Part shown: one piece after another, positions 24,001 through 34,988 of the stretch
Numbering within the stretch: position 1 is the stretch's first letter
Layout: each line of letters opens with the position of its first letter
NCBI GenBank assembly: GCA_947179485.1
Contig: OX359247.1
Span: 49,449,131 to 49,513,130 of the forward strand
Reading direction: 5' to 3'
Origin: Allacma fusca
Lineage: Eukaryota > Arthropoda > Collembola > Symphypleona > Sminthuridae
Length of the DNA: 64,000 bases
The notes under the pieces: model-generated
Databases searched by the model: none
Told to the model about the DNA's origin: nothing
The model's input: only the letters and a program-made list of their open reading frames with translations
Program-made: the position numbers and the translations under genes

Positions 24001-25904
24001 GAAACCGATGTCGAACTGCGAGGTAGTTTACTACGGCGTGACGAGTTCCCCGAAAGGCCATATTGTCGGCCCGCCGGACTCTCCGCTCCTCCGTCTGTCA
24101 ACATTCCCACTTGTTTGTGCTCATACATTTTTGCCATCAGCCAATCAGAGCGTGGCACTCACTTTCGATAGGGCAGGCCATGACACAGAGAACGTCGCCC
24201 TCCCTGGTTCGAGGAAATACTGTCGGAGTTTCTGTGGCTCATCGGGTTGTCGTTGTGAGTCCAGGTACACTCCGTTAGATCAGATCGACCACCTGTCACT
24301 TGTTACTGGATCAACGCCCATCGCCTGCTTATGCGGCTTTTTCCCAGTAAGTTGTTTCTGGGCTTTCCTCCTTCAAACTCCAAAACAACTGTTTATATCC
24401 CACGTCCCGCTGTCAAACTACAAGTACTTTACCCTACCTCAAGCAATTCAAGAGTAAAATTCCAAGTAATCCCCTTCTTTTACCGTTCCTTGACATCCTC
24501 CGAGTTCTTCCAGCTTTCCAGAGTGCTCGCACAAAATCAATGCTCAGGAAATTTCTAGGTCGGTATTTGAAGCGTGTACATATTATCTAGATTACAAATA
24601 TTTCACTGTTAGTCAGTAGTATTCACATGACTAGTCTTGACAAGTTATAGAACGTATTCGGTAAGTACAGAAATTATCAGGTACTTTAAACATCAACCTT
24701 AAACAAATGAGAAATTGGAAGGACTGGAGGAGTCTACAAGAAATCTAAAAGTATAAATTCCCCTCATTTCCATCGACATTTCCCCCTGACCTCAGCTCTG
24801 CCAAAGAAATTACCAGTTTACATGCAAGGGATTGATTTTACTGTTTACTTTGATTGCAGGATATTCTTCCCATCACATTTGAGTCCCACACCCCTCTCAT
24901 GCTCGTTTATCACGCCACTAAGGGAGGTCACGAATTTAGTTATTCCGCCAAGTTCCACTTCCAATCCAAAGTTACCTGTAGCAACTTCACCATCGGCCCA
25001 CCGAGTGGTAAGTGTGATTCCATCAGCAATAATATAAGTTACTCTGAATATTTGACAGAATACAATACTCATAAATAATAACTAACTACAGGTTCGATCC
25101 GATGGCGAGAGATTTTGGGCCCGGCCTTCGTGTCTTCGCGCAACTCCCAGCACTACACTCATTTCCAGTGCAGTTGGCACCTCCACATTCCGCATCGATA
25201 CAAAGTAGCGGTTGATTTCGTATCGGAAGAGAACGGTAGGTCCATGGCATTCTTTCAACGTAAAAATTGATTTGTAGGACCTCCCTCTTTAATTCCTGGG
25301 TCCAGTATATGTAGCCTGCCCATGGTCATTTTTGTTTCTATCAATTCTCTTAGAGTAAAGTACAAACATAATTGAATGTATTATTAACATATTTTTGTGT
25401 TATCCAGAGGAAGACTGCCGCACCTGGAACTTGACTCTGTGGTCAACAACCAGCAGGAAAGGAGGGGAACAAGGTCGGGGAGACCTTCTCACATCTTTCT
25501 GTCCCAAAACTGGACGAAAGGAAACGAAAATTCCTGATACCGTCCAAAGCGCCTACATTCGGTGAGGCGTCGTAGTGGGCAGCTCCTATTTGTTACATTT
25601 TATATTTTTGTTATTGTTACATATTACATAATGTGGCTTCAGTCTGGGATGCCTTACTGTAATGCATGGAAATAATTGAGGACAGGCCATGACCACTTGA
25701 CTTTGTGACTGTAGGTTGGCGGGAGTGACCCTGCGCCCTCCGCAGTTCGAGATCAGGTGGAGATACGTGGACGTGATGCTGGGATCCGGCTTGGTCAAAG
25801 AACATAAGGCTTCGAGTAGCTCCTTCCCTTTCTCTCCTACCTCAGCACTGTCGTCCTCCACATTTTATATAGTATTTTCTACTTTCGTACGCATTCTTTT
25901 CTAA
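15029..25904 (+). CDS. Multi-CUB-domain extracellular protein with Cys-rich N-terminal module and possible GPI anchor (909 aa)
   Basis: Fourteen exons join in phase: 15029-15167, 15902-16057, 16834-17023, 18475-18621, 18743-18855, 19399-19567, 19886-20229, 20308-20560, 20637-20854, 23982-24346, 24860-25007, 25092-25235, 25408-25561 and 25715-25904 (TAA). All introns are GT-AG and the total is 2,730 nt. Residues 1-34 form a signal peptide (hydrophobic run 13-28). Residues 59-96 are a compact module with ten Cys, including KCACC and GGCLC. CUB-like domains follow at about 100-229, 257-372 (the most canonical, with SPGYPG and PPN.RC), 429-576, 589-732 and 738-867. The Ser-rich stretch 880-895 and hydrophobic end 896-909 resemble a GPI signal, although R906 is unusual. 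CUB domains bind proteins or carbohydrates outside cells; the ligand here is unknown. I do not know a named orthologue. The largest intron is 20855-23981. An AATAAA is at 26313-26318. Confidence 0.85.
15642..15679. repeat. (CT)n tract in intron 1 of the multi-CUB gene
   Basis: Interrupted CT dinucleotide run within the first coding intron. Confidence 0.9.
21989..22012. repeat. Short pentanucleotide tandem repeat (TTGTC)n
   Basis: Four to five copies of TTGTC in the 3.1 kb intron 9 of the multi-CUB gene. Confidence 0.85.
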
Positions 25905-27910
25905 TAACCCCAGCTCCATTGTTATCAAGTAAACTATTGTTGGATCCTACTTGCTCAGCATTTCATTTCTTCGTTGTGTCATACAAGGCGGGAGGAGGTC
26001 ATGGGAGCTACCCTCCCCCCGCCTTTTTTCTACATTCCCAGTCTCCCTGCCAAAGTGCATCACCGTTGCTTAATCATCGCTCAAACACACCCATTATCTT
26101 TCATCGATTGCCCGGGTCCTCCACCGCCTCCACCTCGGACTCCAAGAAAACCTGTTGAGATTTTTTATAAAAGCAGGAATCCATGGAGAGCGGAAGGAAT
26201 CCAGAACTGCAACGGGAACCCCTTTCCTTTGAAGACTCCTCTTTCTATACTCACCACCAGTCACTCACTCCCTCATTCCACTCAATTACAAGCACATAGA
26301 AGAGTAGATGAAAATAAACATGTAAATACGCCTTTTGCACAAAGTAAAAAAAATCACCTAATGCACGTCAACAGTACATATTTTATAAATCAACTTAGCC
26401 TTGTCTAATACTCACACCTTCCCTATGGAAATCAATATGAGTTGAGCGTGGAAGAGAGAAAGCCCATATTGGATTTGACAATTTATGGGCATGGAGCCAA
26501 ATAAGAATTTCCAAGTAGAGATGATTGTACCTGTTAAGTACAGTTGACAGTAACATGAAATTAAATTCTGTTTTACTTTATGTCAAATCTGTAATGTTGT
26601 CGTGTGCGGCTATGTATGTACATACATATATCTATGATGTGGCTCCATCTTCCATAGGAGCAGTCTACTAGCAGGAACAGAATTCCGATGACCACGTTTT
26701 ACACAACAGTGATCCCGTCCCCAGCCCTGGGGTCAATCAGTCGATACGCCTTTGAAGGGACGAAGGAAACACATAAAAGCAAAGAAATTTTTAGTGGCTC
26801 ATATAATTTACCAAATATTACCCTACAACATGAGGGAGCGAACAATGCATAAAATATTCAAGTCTAGCATTTTGAATTAAAAAATCCAGATTTTCTGAAT
26901 AATTTTTATTTCCCTTAAGTATAGAATATTTACGTTAACATTTAGCTATAGGTCAATGAGATTAATTTCAAAAAATTTCAGAGAAAATATATACAGATTT
27001 GGGGGAAGGGGCTTGAAATAGATTGAAGATAGTCCCTCCCTTGTTTGGACTACACAGGACGGGGGAAATCATGGGGATCGCTCTGTATACGTAATTATTT
27101 ATATGCAGAAGTCAAGGTAATGGTAATGTATAAGAGGGAATACATAATTTGTAAATGATTATGGGGGTCTGGGTGATATCTGCTGGGAGGGAAAGAGATT
27201 AATGATATTTTATTGACAATTAAGGGTAATGATAAAAGCCGTCGATGATTTAACTTCAGTTCCACGCGGAAGTTCTTGCAGTTAGTAGGCTGGATTTGAT
27301 AGACGCATTTACAGTAATTGAGGCAGATTGGGATGAGTTGGTCATTGGAATGAGCATGTGCATGGAAGTGATCATCAACTATACGAAGAGATTTGACGGG
27401 ATGAAAAGCAAGACGTACTTATCCAAATGAAGATAAGTTTTTGTTTGTAAGAAATACAGCGAGGCCGGCGAAAGACCTTCAGACCTCCTCGTGCTGCGAT
27501 TAAGCACTAAAACATTTTCCAACTTTATCCTGATTTTGTGTATTCATCCTCGTTTATCATTGTGGGTCACATGATGCGGATGAAAGTCTTGGCGTAGGTT
27601 GAGTATAGGATCCGCTCATATTCCCTTTCTCATCGCACTCCCTCCTTTTGGTTCCAACATCAATAGCATCCACTTTATCGTAACTTATAAAAAGATTAGG
27701 CGTAGTTGTTCGAGCAACCTGTTGACATCCTTCAATTTTTCCCCCATTCAGGGTTCCATCAAGTAAATATGAGGATATTCTAAAGCTCCAGCCTTCAGTG
27801 GAGAAATATAGGTGCAGCGGTACAGCATACAGATATACATACAGTTTAGATTACTACAGAATAGGCTCCGAGACCGACTTTGTCAATGGTGACTTGGGGG
27901 TCACGGTAAG
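25905..27910. other. 3' UTR of the multi-CUB gene and intergenic DNA
   Basis: The first ~400 bases are probably 3' UTR, ending at the AATAAA of 26313-26318. The 144-codon open frame at 25974-26408 has no motif and overlaps the UTR. TATGTATGTACATACATA at 26611-26628 is an 18-bp perfect palindrome. Two short coding-like frames (26658-26852 and 27282-27430) each follow a plausible acceptor but do not join to each other or to a neighbouring gene. Confidence 0.5.
26313..26318 (+). terminator. Candidate polyadenylation signal of the multi-CUB gene
   Basis: AATAAA 409 bases after the TAA stop codon at 25902-25904. It is the first canonical signal seen downstream. Confidence 0.5.
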
Positions 27911-29599
27911 ATGATAGGCCCTCAACAGGTGAGCTCCTTCCACGCTGTCATCTTGGTGTTGGTGAGTGTGACACCCACGAGCTGGGTCTGTGAAGGATTT
28001 AAAGTAGCCGCTCCGGAATTCGCGGACCCACTCAAGAACATCTCGGTGTCTACGGGGAGCAACATCGAGCTCTTCTGCAATGTGAGGCACTTGGGCGCGA
28101 ATCGGGTACGAAACTCTTGTCCTAGCCCACTTGATATTTCTGTCTTTGAGGACAAAAAAAAGAGAGTGCATGTTCAATCTTTGCGCAGATAATGTGGATG
28201 AGAAAGGAAGATAACAAACAAGCCCTGTTGGCAATCAACGCTTTGGTGATCACAAATAATCCCAGAATCACTGTTTCCCTGCTTCCGAGCTCTGGGGACG
28301 TGTCCCGAAGCATTCTGTACATTTATGCGGCAGAGTACGAGGATAGTGGTGTCTACCATTGCATTGTCAACTCAAGTCCAGTCATATCTCAGGTAACAAG
28401 CTCGTATCGAAATCCCCACGGAAAACCAATTTAGCTCTTCATTTTCCAATTTCCAACCCCTACACGGTAAATACTAGATGGAGCGATAAGCACGGACTCC
28501 AGAAAAGGGGAGAAAGGTGGGAAATCATATAAGTAGCCGACATGACTTACAATTACAAAGAAAATGATGTAATTAAAACTAGTACGAAATTTTCTTCGAA
28601 TTCTTAATAGCTACCAGTAATTATTTTAGTTTTTTTAGCAAAACTTGGCGTGTACAGGAAGATTCTGAAGGAATTTTTGGAGATTTATGAGGTTAGAGGT
28701 CGCAGATGTAGTGTCTTGTAATTATATATTACAACTGTAGAAATGTACAGGAGTACCTTTATTGTTTTAACTAGAATGTTAACCTCCAAATATCTCCGAA
28801 ACTACAAGTTTCCGCGACAAGACTCTTGCACGTTTTATTTACCCTGCCTACCAGGTTTCATAAAAAGCTCGTAAATAGCGTTTATTTCCAAAATTTCGAT
28901 GGACGGTTGAGTATGTACATCGTCGCTGAAGAGTTGAAATGATATATATGCTGTACAAGGTCATAGCATGTAGATCAGGTCGCGCCTTCAACGATATGTG
29001 ATCCAAAACTGTTTATCCTACAACATATTGTAATTTTTATTCAAGGAGAAGTACATGCCCTGCCTTTTGGTATGCATATGTACCCCAATGTATTAGTGGT
29101 AATCCGAGCGTTCTTGAACATGATGTAAAAAAAAATCCCCACCGAATTGACATTTTCTAAACGTAGAAGTGTACAGATGTTGGAAATTTGTTCGAATTGA
29201 AGAGTTATATGGCGTATGGTTACTTCTCAAAATGAAAGAGACTGGACTGGATACGTAGAGGCATCGAGAGCTAAAATGCGTTTTTCAATTTCCCTTCGAA
29301 ATTTTCAGATGGGTATATTAGAGATAAAGCAGCCAACCACAACGGAAGTAGTGCCGCCATCTGTGGTAATGGATTATCATACAACCGCTTCACCAGAAGC
29401 AACAACTTCCGCCGCAAATATAGAAATATCACATGACTTAAAAATTTGCAACACATCTGGTTGTGATACCACGAAGAGTGACCTTACCCAGACAACGCCA
29501 ATGTTTTGCATCGACATTGCCGGCCTTTGGACGCAGACGCGGCATGGAGCGCAGTATTTACTCTCGTGGTTATACAAATATGTCCACCCCATCTTTTGA
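27911..29599 (+). CDS. Small single-Ig-domain protein of the Dpr/DIP/lachesin class
   Basis: Exons are 27911-28105, 28189-28392 and 29309 onward, ending at TGA 29597-29599 if no further splicing occurs (229 aa); all joins are phase 0. Residues 1-27 form a signal peptide. One V-type Ig domain spans about 36-140: FADPLKNISV opening, Cys56, Trp68 in IMWMR, ITNNPRI, EDSGVYHC with Cys123, and closing strand MGILEIK. The order and wording (FADP...MWMR...NPRI...GVYHC.VN) match the first Ig of insect DIP/lachesin-like cell-recognition proteins. Those normally continue with one or two more Ig domains and a GPI tail. Here a Thr/Ser-rich stretch follows (TTTEVVPPSVV...) with no second Ig domain. The 3' end is uncertain: another frame (about 29463-29633) could splice to a coding-like block at 30263-30397 that ends at an AATAAA. 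The first two exons are secure; the last is less so. Confidence 0.7.
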
Positions 29600-32500
29600 A
29601 GATCTCACGCAAGCAATGCTTCTACAGGTTGTTTTCCGGCGCACCTCAAATTTGTAATTTAATTTGAATGTAAGGTTCAAGGCCTTTTTTGTTGCACTTA
29701 CATATGTACATGTGTGTGACTCAGACCAATGAATCAAATCCTAATAATACTGTTCGCATTATTCGGTAATCGTACTCCAAACCCCAAATTATGGAATTAT
29801 TCGAGGAAAAAATATTATTTAAAACTCTAAAAGTGATAAATAATTCGCAACTAATTTTAAATACACAATTTTGCACACATCAGTGAATCAATGTTTCCAT
29901 TCCGCAACTAAAACATTTGTAATAATAGTTCACTTGTCATCAAAATGTTTAGATTAATTTAGTACTTTATCCGTGCGCTACAGTTTTCCAAATATATTTT
30001 GTATTGCACTGTCGTAAATATATATGTAGTTAGATGTAAATATTATAACTTCAAGTAACTTTGTAGGAGGTAATTAGTATAAAAGAATTTTTAAAGAAGT
30101 TAGAAACACTTGCGTTTTAAAAACAAAAAAGCTTGAAACTCTTCAATGTTGCTGTATTAGCTACACCCTATACTATGTATTTGGATACGAAGCATATTAT
30201 GTTTGTAAAAATCTAAAAACTGGTTTATTTCACTTGTTACCTTGTTTCATATCCTATTTCAGGTGCCAAAATTATTTCCCATGCATCTTCCAATTACCAT
30301 AAACAAGATTGTGAATCATAAAATTAGCCACCAGTCCAGAACACTTGACGCAAAAGAGAGTGGAGTAATAATTACGGAAAATTTAAACTCCGAATAAAAA
30401 AGTCTGCGAAAAACACTTACTAGAGCATTACTTCCTTTAACTGCGGTAAGATTAATAGGCTATAATAACAATGAAACGTATACATGGTTGCTGTATACTG
30501 TAATTATTATTACAGATACTTTTGGTATTTACGTTATAAAATTAATGTACTCCAGCAACCAAGGCCACCGTCATTATAAACAATTATGAATTACGATTGT
30601 TGGATTTATTTTTTCCCATAATAACATTTATGTTGACTCACTTGAGCATAGAGCATTCAAGAAGTTCATCTGTGGTACTTCAAAATTTTCCGTGTAAAAT
30701 CAGCTATATTGGAAATATCATGCAGCTACAGATGAGTCAGCCCAATTCAGAAGAAAATTATACTAGTTCAGGAAATTGCCAATAGGGAGCAGTGGAGTCA
30801 TGAGCCATGAGCAACCGTTAACACTAGACTAAAGTAACGGAATGCAAAACAATAAAAAGAATTATTCGTCAAGGCCTCCTTGGAAGACGAATTTAATTAA
30901 TTTAATTTAAAGATTTTAATTATTCCAATGTTGAAAACGACGAACAATCACTCCCTGTAACAAGATTGCATAATTGGGCCTAAAAAAGAAACAAATGTAG
31001 GGGTTCTACATATAAAACCTAAATTGCTTGTGCACGTGCACTGTAAATGCATACATGTTGCCCAAATGAGCGGTTACAATAAGTACTTTAAAAATGCCGA
31101 GAAATTTTCAATCACATCTAAATATTTTTTTTCGTTATCTAAATATTCTATTGTGCTGAAAATTTCCGCAATTTTCCCCGTTCAACTAAACGGTAATATC
31201 AATGATATGAAGCAAAAATAACGCCACAATGTGTTTATGTATATGTCGATTCTTCCGTGATGATATTATGATCAGCGTAAGATAAAATCGCCGATTCTGA
31301 TAACGGCATTTTTTAAAATAGCTCAAAATGGCATTTAAAATATTTTCCGGTCTTGAATTCCTATAGATTAGGAAGCAGTGTTGAAAGATGACCGTTACGC
31401 GGATGAGGAATACAGAAGTTTATGTATGTATGAGAGGGAGTCCTTACACTTACATGCAAACTAAATGGTTGACAGTCACAAATGCAAGAGAGAGCGTGTA
31501 AAGTTGAAGTAGCTCCAGGAATCGGTCCTGACTTTAATCAAGCGACAGAAACTTGGGTTACCCAATAAGTATAGAGTTGTCTGTTGAAATTTGACATTAG
31601 AACATTGAACCAAAGTTGATTCGTCCTAACTACAATCAGATGGTTATTACGAATTAGTGTCGTAGTAAAGACCTATAGACTGATTGTGTTGACTTGTAAC
31701 AGAGATATCTCGTTCGGTAATAGCAATTGAGCAACGGCATAATTGTAACCCAACATGCAGTCAATTCCCTGCAAATCTGCATTTTTATACATTGAAATTA
31801 CATCGTACGGACGTACGGAGCTTCGGAATAGGCTGACGACGATGAGTCAACACGGTTCCTCACAACATTTACGCCCCTCTTTATCGGTTATGAAACTGAA
31901 ACTGAGGGAAAGTGTATGCAACTAAATACATATATACGGATGCCGCAGCCGGTCATATGTCGTCCGGAATTCTTTTGAAATCGTTTCGATTTCGAGTTCA
32001 AAAACATAAAATTGTCTGTAGTCTTTTATGTGAAGTTCTAAAAATGACTGGATTCACGATATTGTCTAAAATTGGATGGGGGTTAGGAAAATCAGTGTAA
32101 AAACTATTTCTTATTGAAATTTTATAAAATGCGTTAGAAATAATCCGAAATGTTTATTTTTCAAAGCTATGCTCAAAATGTTTTAAATGTTTGGTCAGAA
32201 TATCCGTATTGAGTGTCCCGCCAAAATTTATTCTAAAATTTCGATTTTCTTTTTGTGGGGCAACTATAATATCTTCACAATAAAATAAACTCTTTAATGA
32301 CCGAGTTACGCCTAAAATTATTGCAGTTTTTTTAAATTCCCAATGGCTCCCAAAAGCGGTACTTTTCAAATTTTTACTGCTGGTCAGCATGAATTTGAAA
32401 GAGTACAAATAGTTCTCAGGGGAGCCAATGACTCAGAAAAACCGTTCTAGGATTAAAAAATCGTTAAAAAATCGTATTTTTTATTTTTTAGACAAAATTT

Positions 32501-34950
32501 ATAACAGAATTTAGAAATTTCAATCAGGTTAATTAAGTTGTGTAGATAATTAAAATAGTTTTAAAATGAGTTATTAATGACCGACATGTCGCAGCCTGAT
32601 CAGAAGTTGTTCTGGTTCTTCAAATTTAAAAAAAATTGAATCCTGACTTAAATTTGAAATATTTCCATAAATTTAAAAATTTTACTTAAGGACAATTTTT
32701 CTTGAGTTGAGGGAAGGGGGGTTAAAATGTCAGATGATTTGTTAGTAGGGAAAGAAATTGTTGAAATCTTCGTTTCTAAATCAGCATTTTTGATTTGACC
32801 TGCCGAACATTTTAGTGGGTTTTAAAAATTTTGATGGAGACGATTTTAGGTTATAGCGTAATTTAATATCTTGTCAGGCAGCTATTACTCACGGAAACGC
32901 ATTGGGATCTTTTGAGACTACTTTACACATTATCCAAAAATCATTTCCTTGAAGTTTTGAACCGAGCTGAGCATTAATTTGGAAAACTTTTCCTAGTAGG
33001 GTCTATACGTATATTGATAAATTCTACCTAAATTCCACATTATCCCTGGACTTTCTTCCGAAAAATTCTAACGTTTTTTTCAGGGGGGAAGCTTTAAAAA
33101 TCTTCCAACTATGTTCAAATTTGATTTGATTTCAGGACGACTGTTCGAATTAACTACTTTAGGGGGTTCAGCTTATTCAAGTAAACTATTTCTTAAACTT
33201 GACGTAAACAATAACTTCCTTAATCCGCTCCTGTTCAACTTTCTTACCTCCGCGCCTTTATAACACGTGAATATATGAATAACTACTGCAAAGCCCATAA
33301 AATTTGTTCCCATTTTCGGGAAGCCATCTCAAGTCCCTGGAAAATACCAGCAAATTTTCTCAAGATGTATCTGTACAAAATTGTCTAGAAAATCTGGTGG
33401 AAGAAAATCCTGAAATTTCTAGCTCCCTCAGTTCTTTGAACAAAATGGAGGGGAAATATTTTCCTCAGCCCTGTGCACTTCTCGAATACTGTATGACCGT
33501 CAATCTGAGTTGTATGTACAAGTTGTTGCGTACACGTACGCAACTAATAAATATATACAGACGTAGTGATAAAGAAAATACGAAGACTGGGCAGGGAGCC
33601 ACTGTCCACAATGTCCACATACCGGTTAGACCGAACGTTGTGATTTTGTGTGTGAGTCAATAGTACAATTGAGTGATCGGATCGGTGATGAGGAGATGAT
33701 CCTCCTGCCTTATTACTCAAAACTTGTAAGGAACGGTAAACACTGGTTGTTATTATTGTTGCGCTTTTTCTGAGGTCAAAAGGTGCCAGATGAAACCAGT
33801 TTGAGAGAAGATCCAGTTGCACCGTCTCTCATCTAAACATTCGCTCACGGGGAATCTTTATTCACTTCTAATCTGATGGTCTTCCAAGGAATCTGTATAC
33901 GACTCTCCGTTCGTCACATCTCTAACAACTACCATTTTCTTACTCAAGGCTTCCGCCATTCCATCATCCCTCATCTCACTCATTCCTACCGAAACTTATT
34001 TACAAATTCTTTCTCCCTACCATTATTTCTTCCATTACAGTCATTTCAATTACTCGCATATTCCCTCAATGAATTTCGCAACCCAGTCATTACAGAATTA
34101 CATCCGTATCTGTATACATACACACTAAAAGCAACTCAAGGCTTTGGATTCAAAATCAATTTCGTTGGGGAGAATTATTACGCCTTGAGAATTCTGTTTA
34201 TTCGCAGTGTTTAAAATAATTTGAGGCGTACACTCACAGGGAACTGTCATTATCTATCTTCAAGCATATTTTCTGATGTCTGGTATGGAGTGACTATCCC
34301 TTAAGTTTCTCTACAAATGAAATATATAATGATTCCTATACTTAGATAAAGCGGAAATATTACTCAATTTATTCAATGGCTAATTTGAGTGGCTCCATTT
34401 GAGAAAGTAAAAAACTGAGTTGTTCGAGCTATAAAAAAAAAAGTTGAGGGAAAAAATGAAAATCCAGCATTAAAAGACTGACTTATTGAAGTGGACGTTC
34501 CGGAGATTTGGACGATGAGGAGACTTAAGATTAGTTGGAGGTTGTAAAGTTCGGAAGTAATGTGAGGTTTAGGTGTAATGAAGAAGGGAACTTTTGGGAA
34601 AACCTGATGGACGGGTTGTGAGGCTCATGAAAATTCACACGTCGTCTGCTCCGCAAGGTCCGCACTTTAGACTTTTAGTTTAATGGAAAAGGCATATATT
34701 TTACTTTTTCTCCTGTCCAGCACCAGCACTCATATTATGTACCTTCGCCTTACGATCCCGTGAACGAAATGAATCTCTCCTGGTCTTACAAATGGTGTGT
34801 CTTGGAAGGTGATATCTCGTAATATTTATGCTTTACTCTTTCCCTCATCCTTAAAGCCCGAACCATATTCATACCCAGATATACACAGGTATGGTTACAT
34901 ACTTACATAGAAGATACATAATTATACACACACATGTACATAATTATACA

Positions 34951-34988
34951 CAGGACTATGTACAGATATGCATAGATACATAGTCCTG
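34951..34988. repeat. Perfect 12-bp inverted repeat (hairpin)
   Basis: CAGGACTATGTA at 34951-34962 pairs perfectly with TACATAGTCCTG at 34977-34988 around a 14-base loop. It sits in a TACATA-rich stretch that starts near 34870. Confidence 0.9.

Noticed and set aside
25974-26408. 144-codon frame after the multi-CUB stop codon
   Set aside because: Pro/Ser-rich with no motif; it overlaps the probable 3' UTR containing the AATAAA at 26313.
26658-26852. 65-codon frame after a plausible acceptor
   Set aside because: It has no usable donor, does not join in phase to the multi-CUB gene with an informative product, and cannot be linked to 27282-27430.
27282-27430. Terminal-exon-like frame (49 codons) after ttcttgcag
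   Set aside because: It is protein-like, but no upstream exon with matching phase and a good donor was found.
34728-34835. Short frame after a strong polypyrimidine acceptor
   Set aside because: About 33 codons only and no partner exon; expected by chance in this much intergenic DNA.
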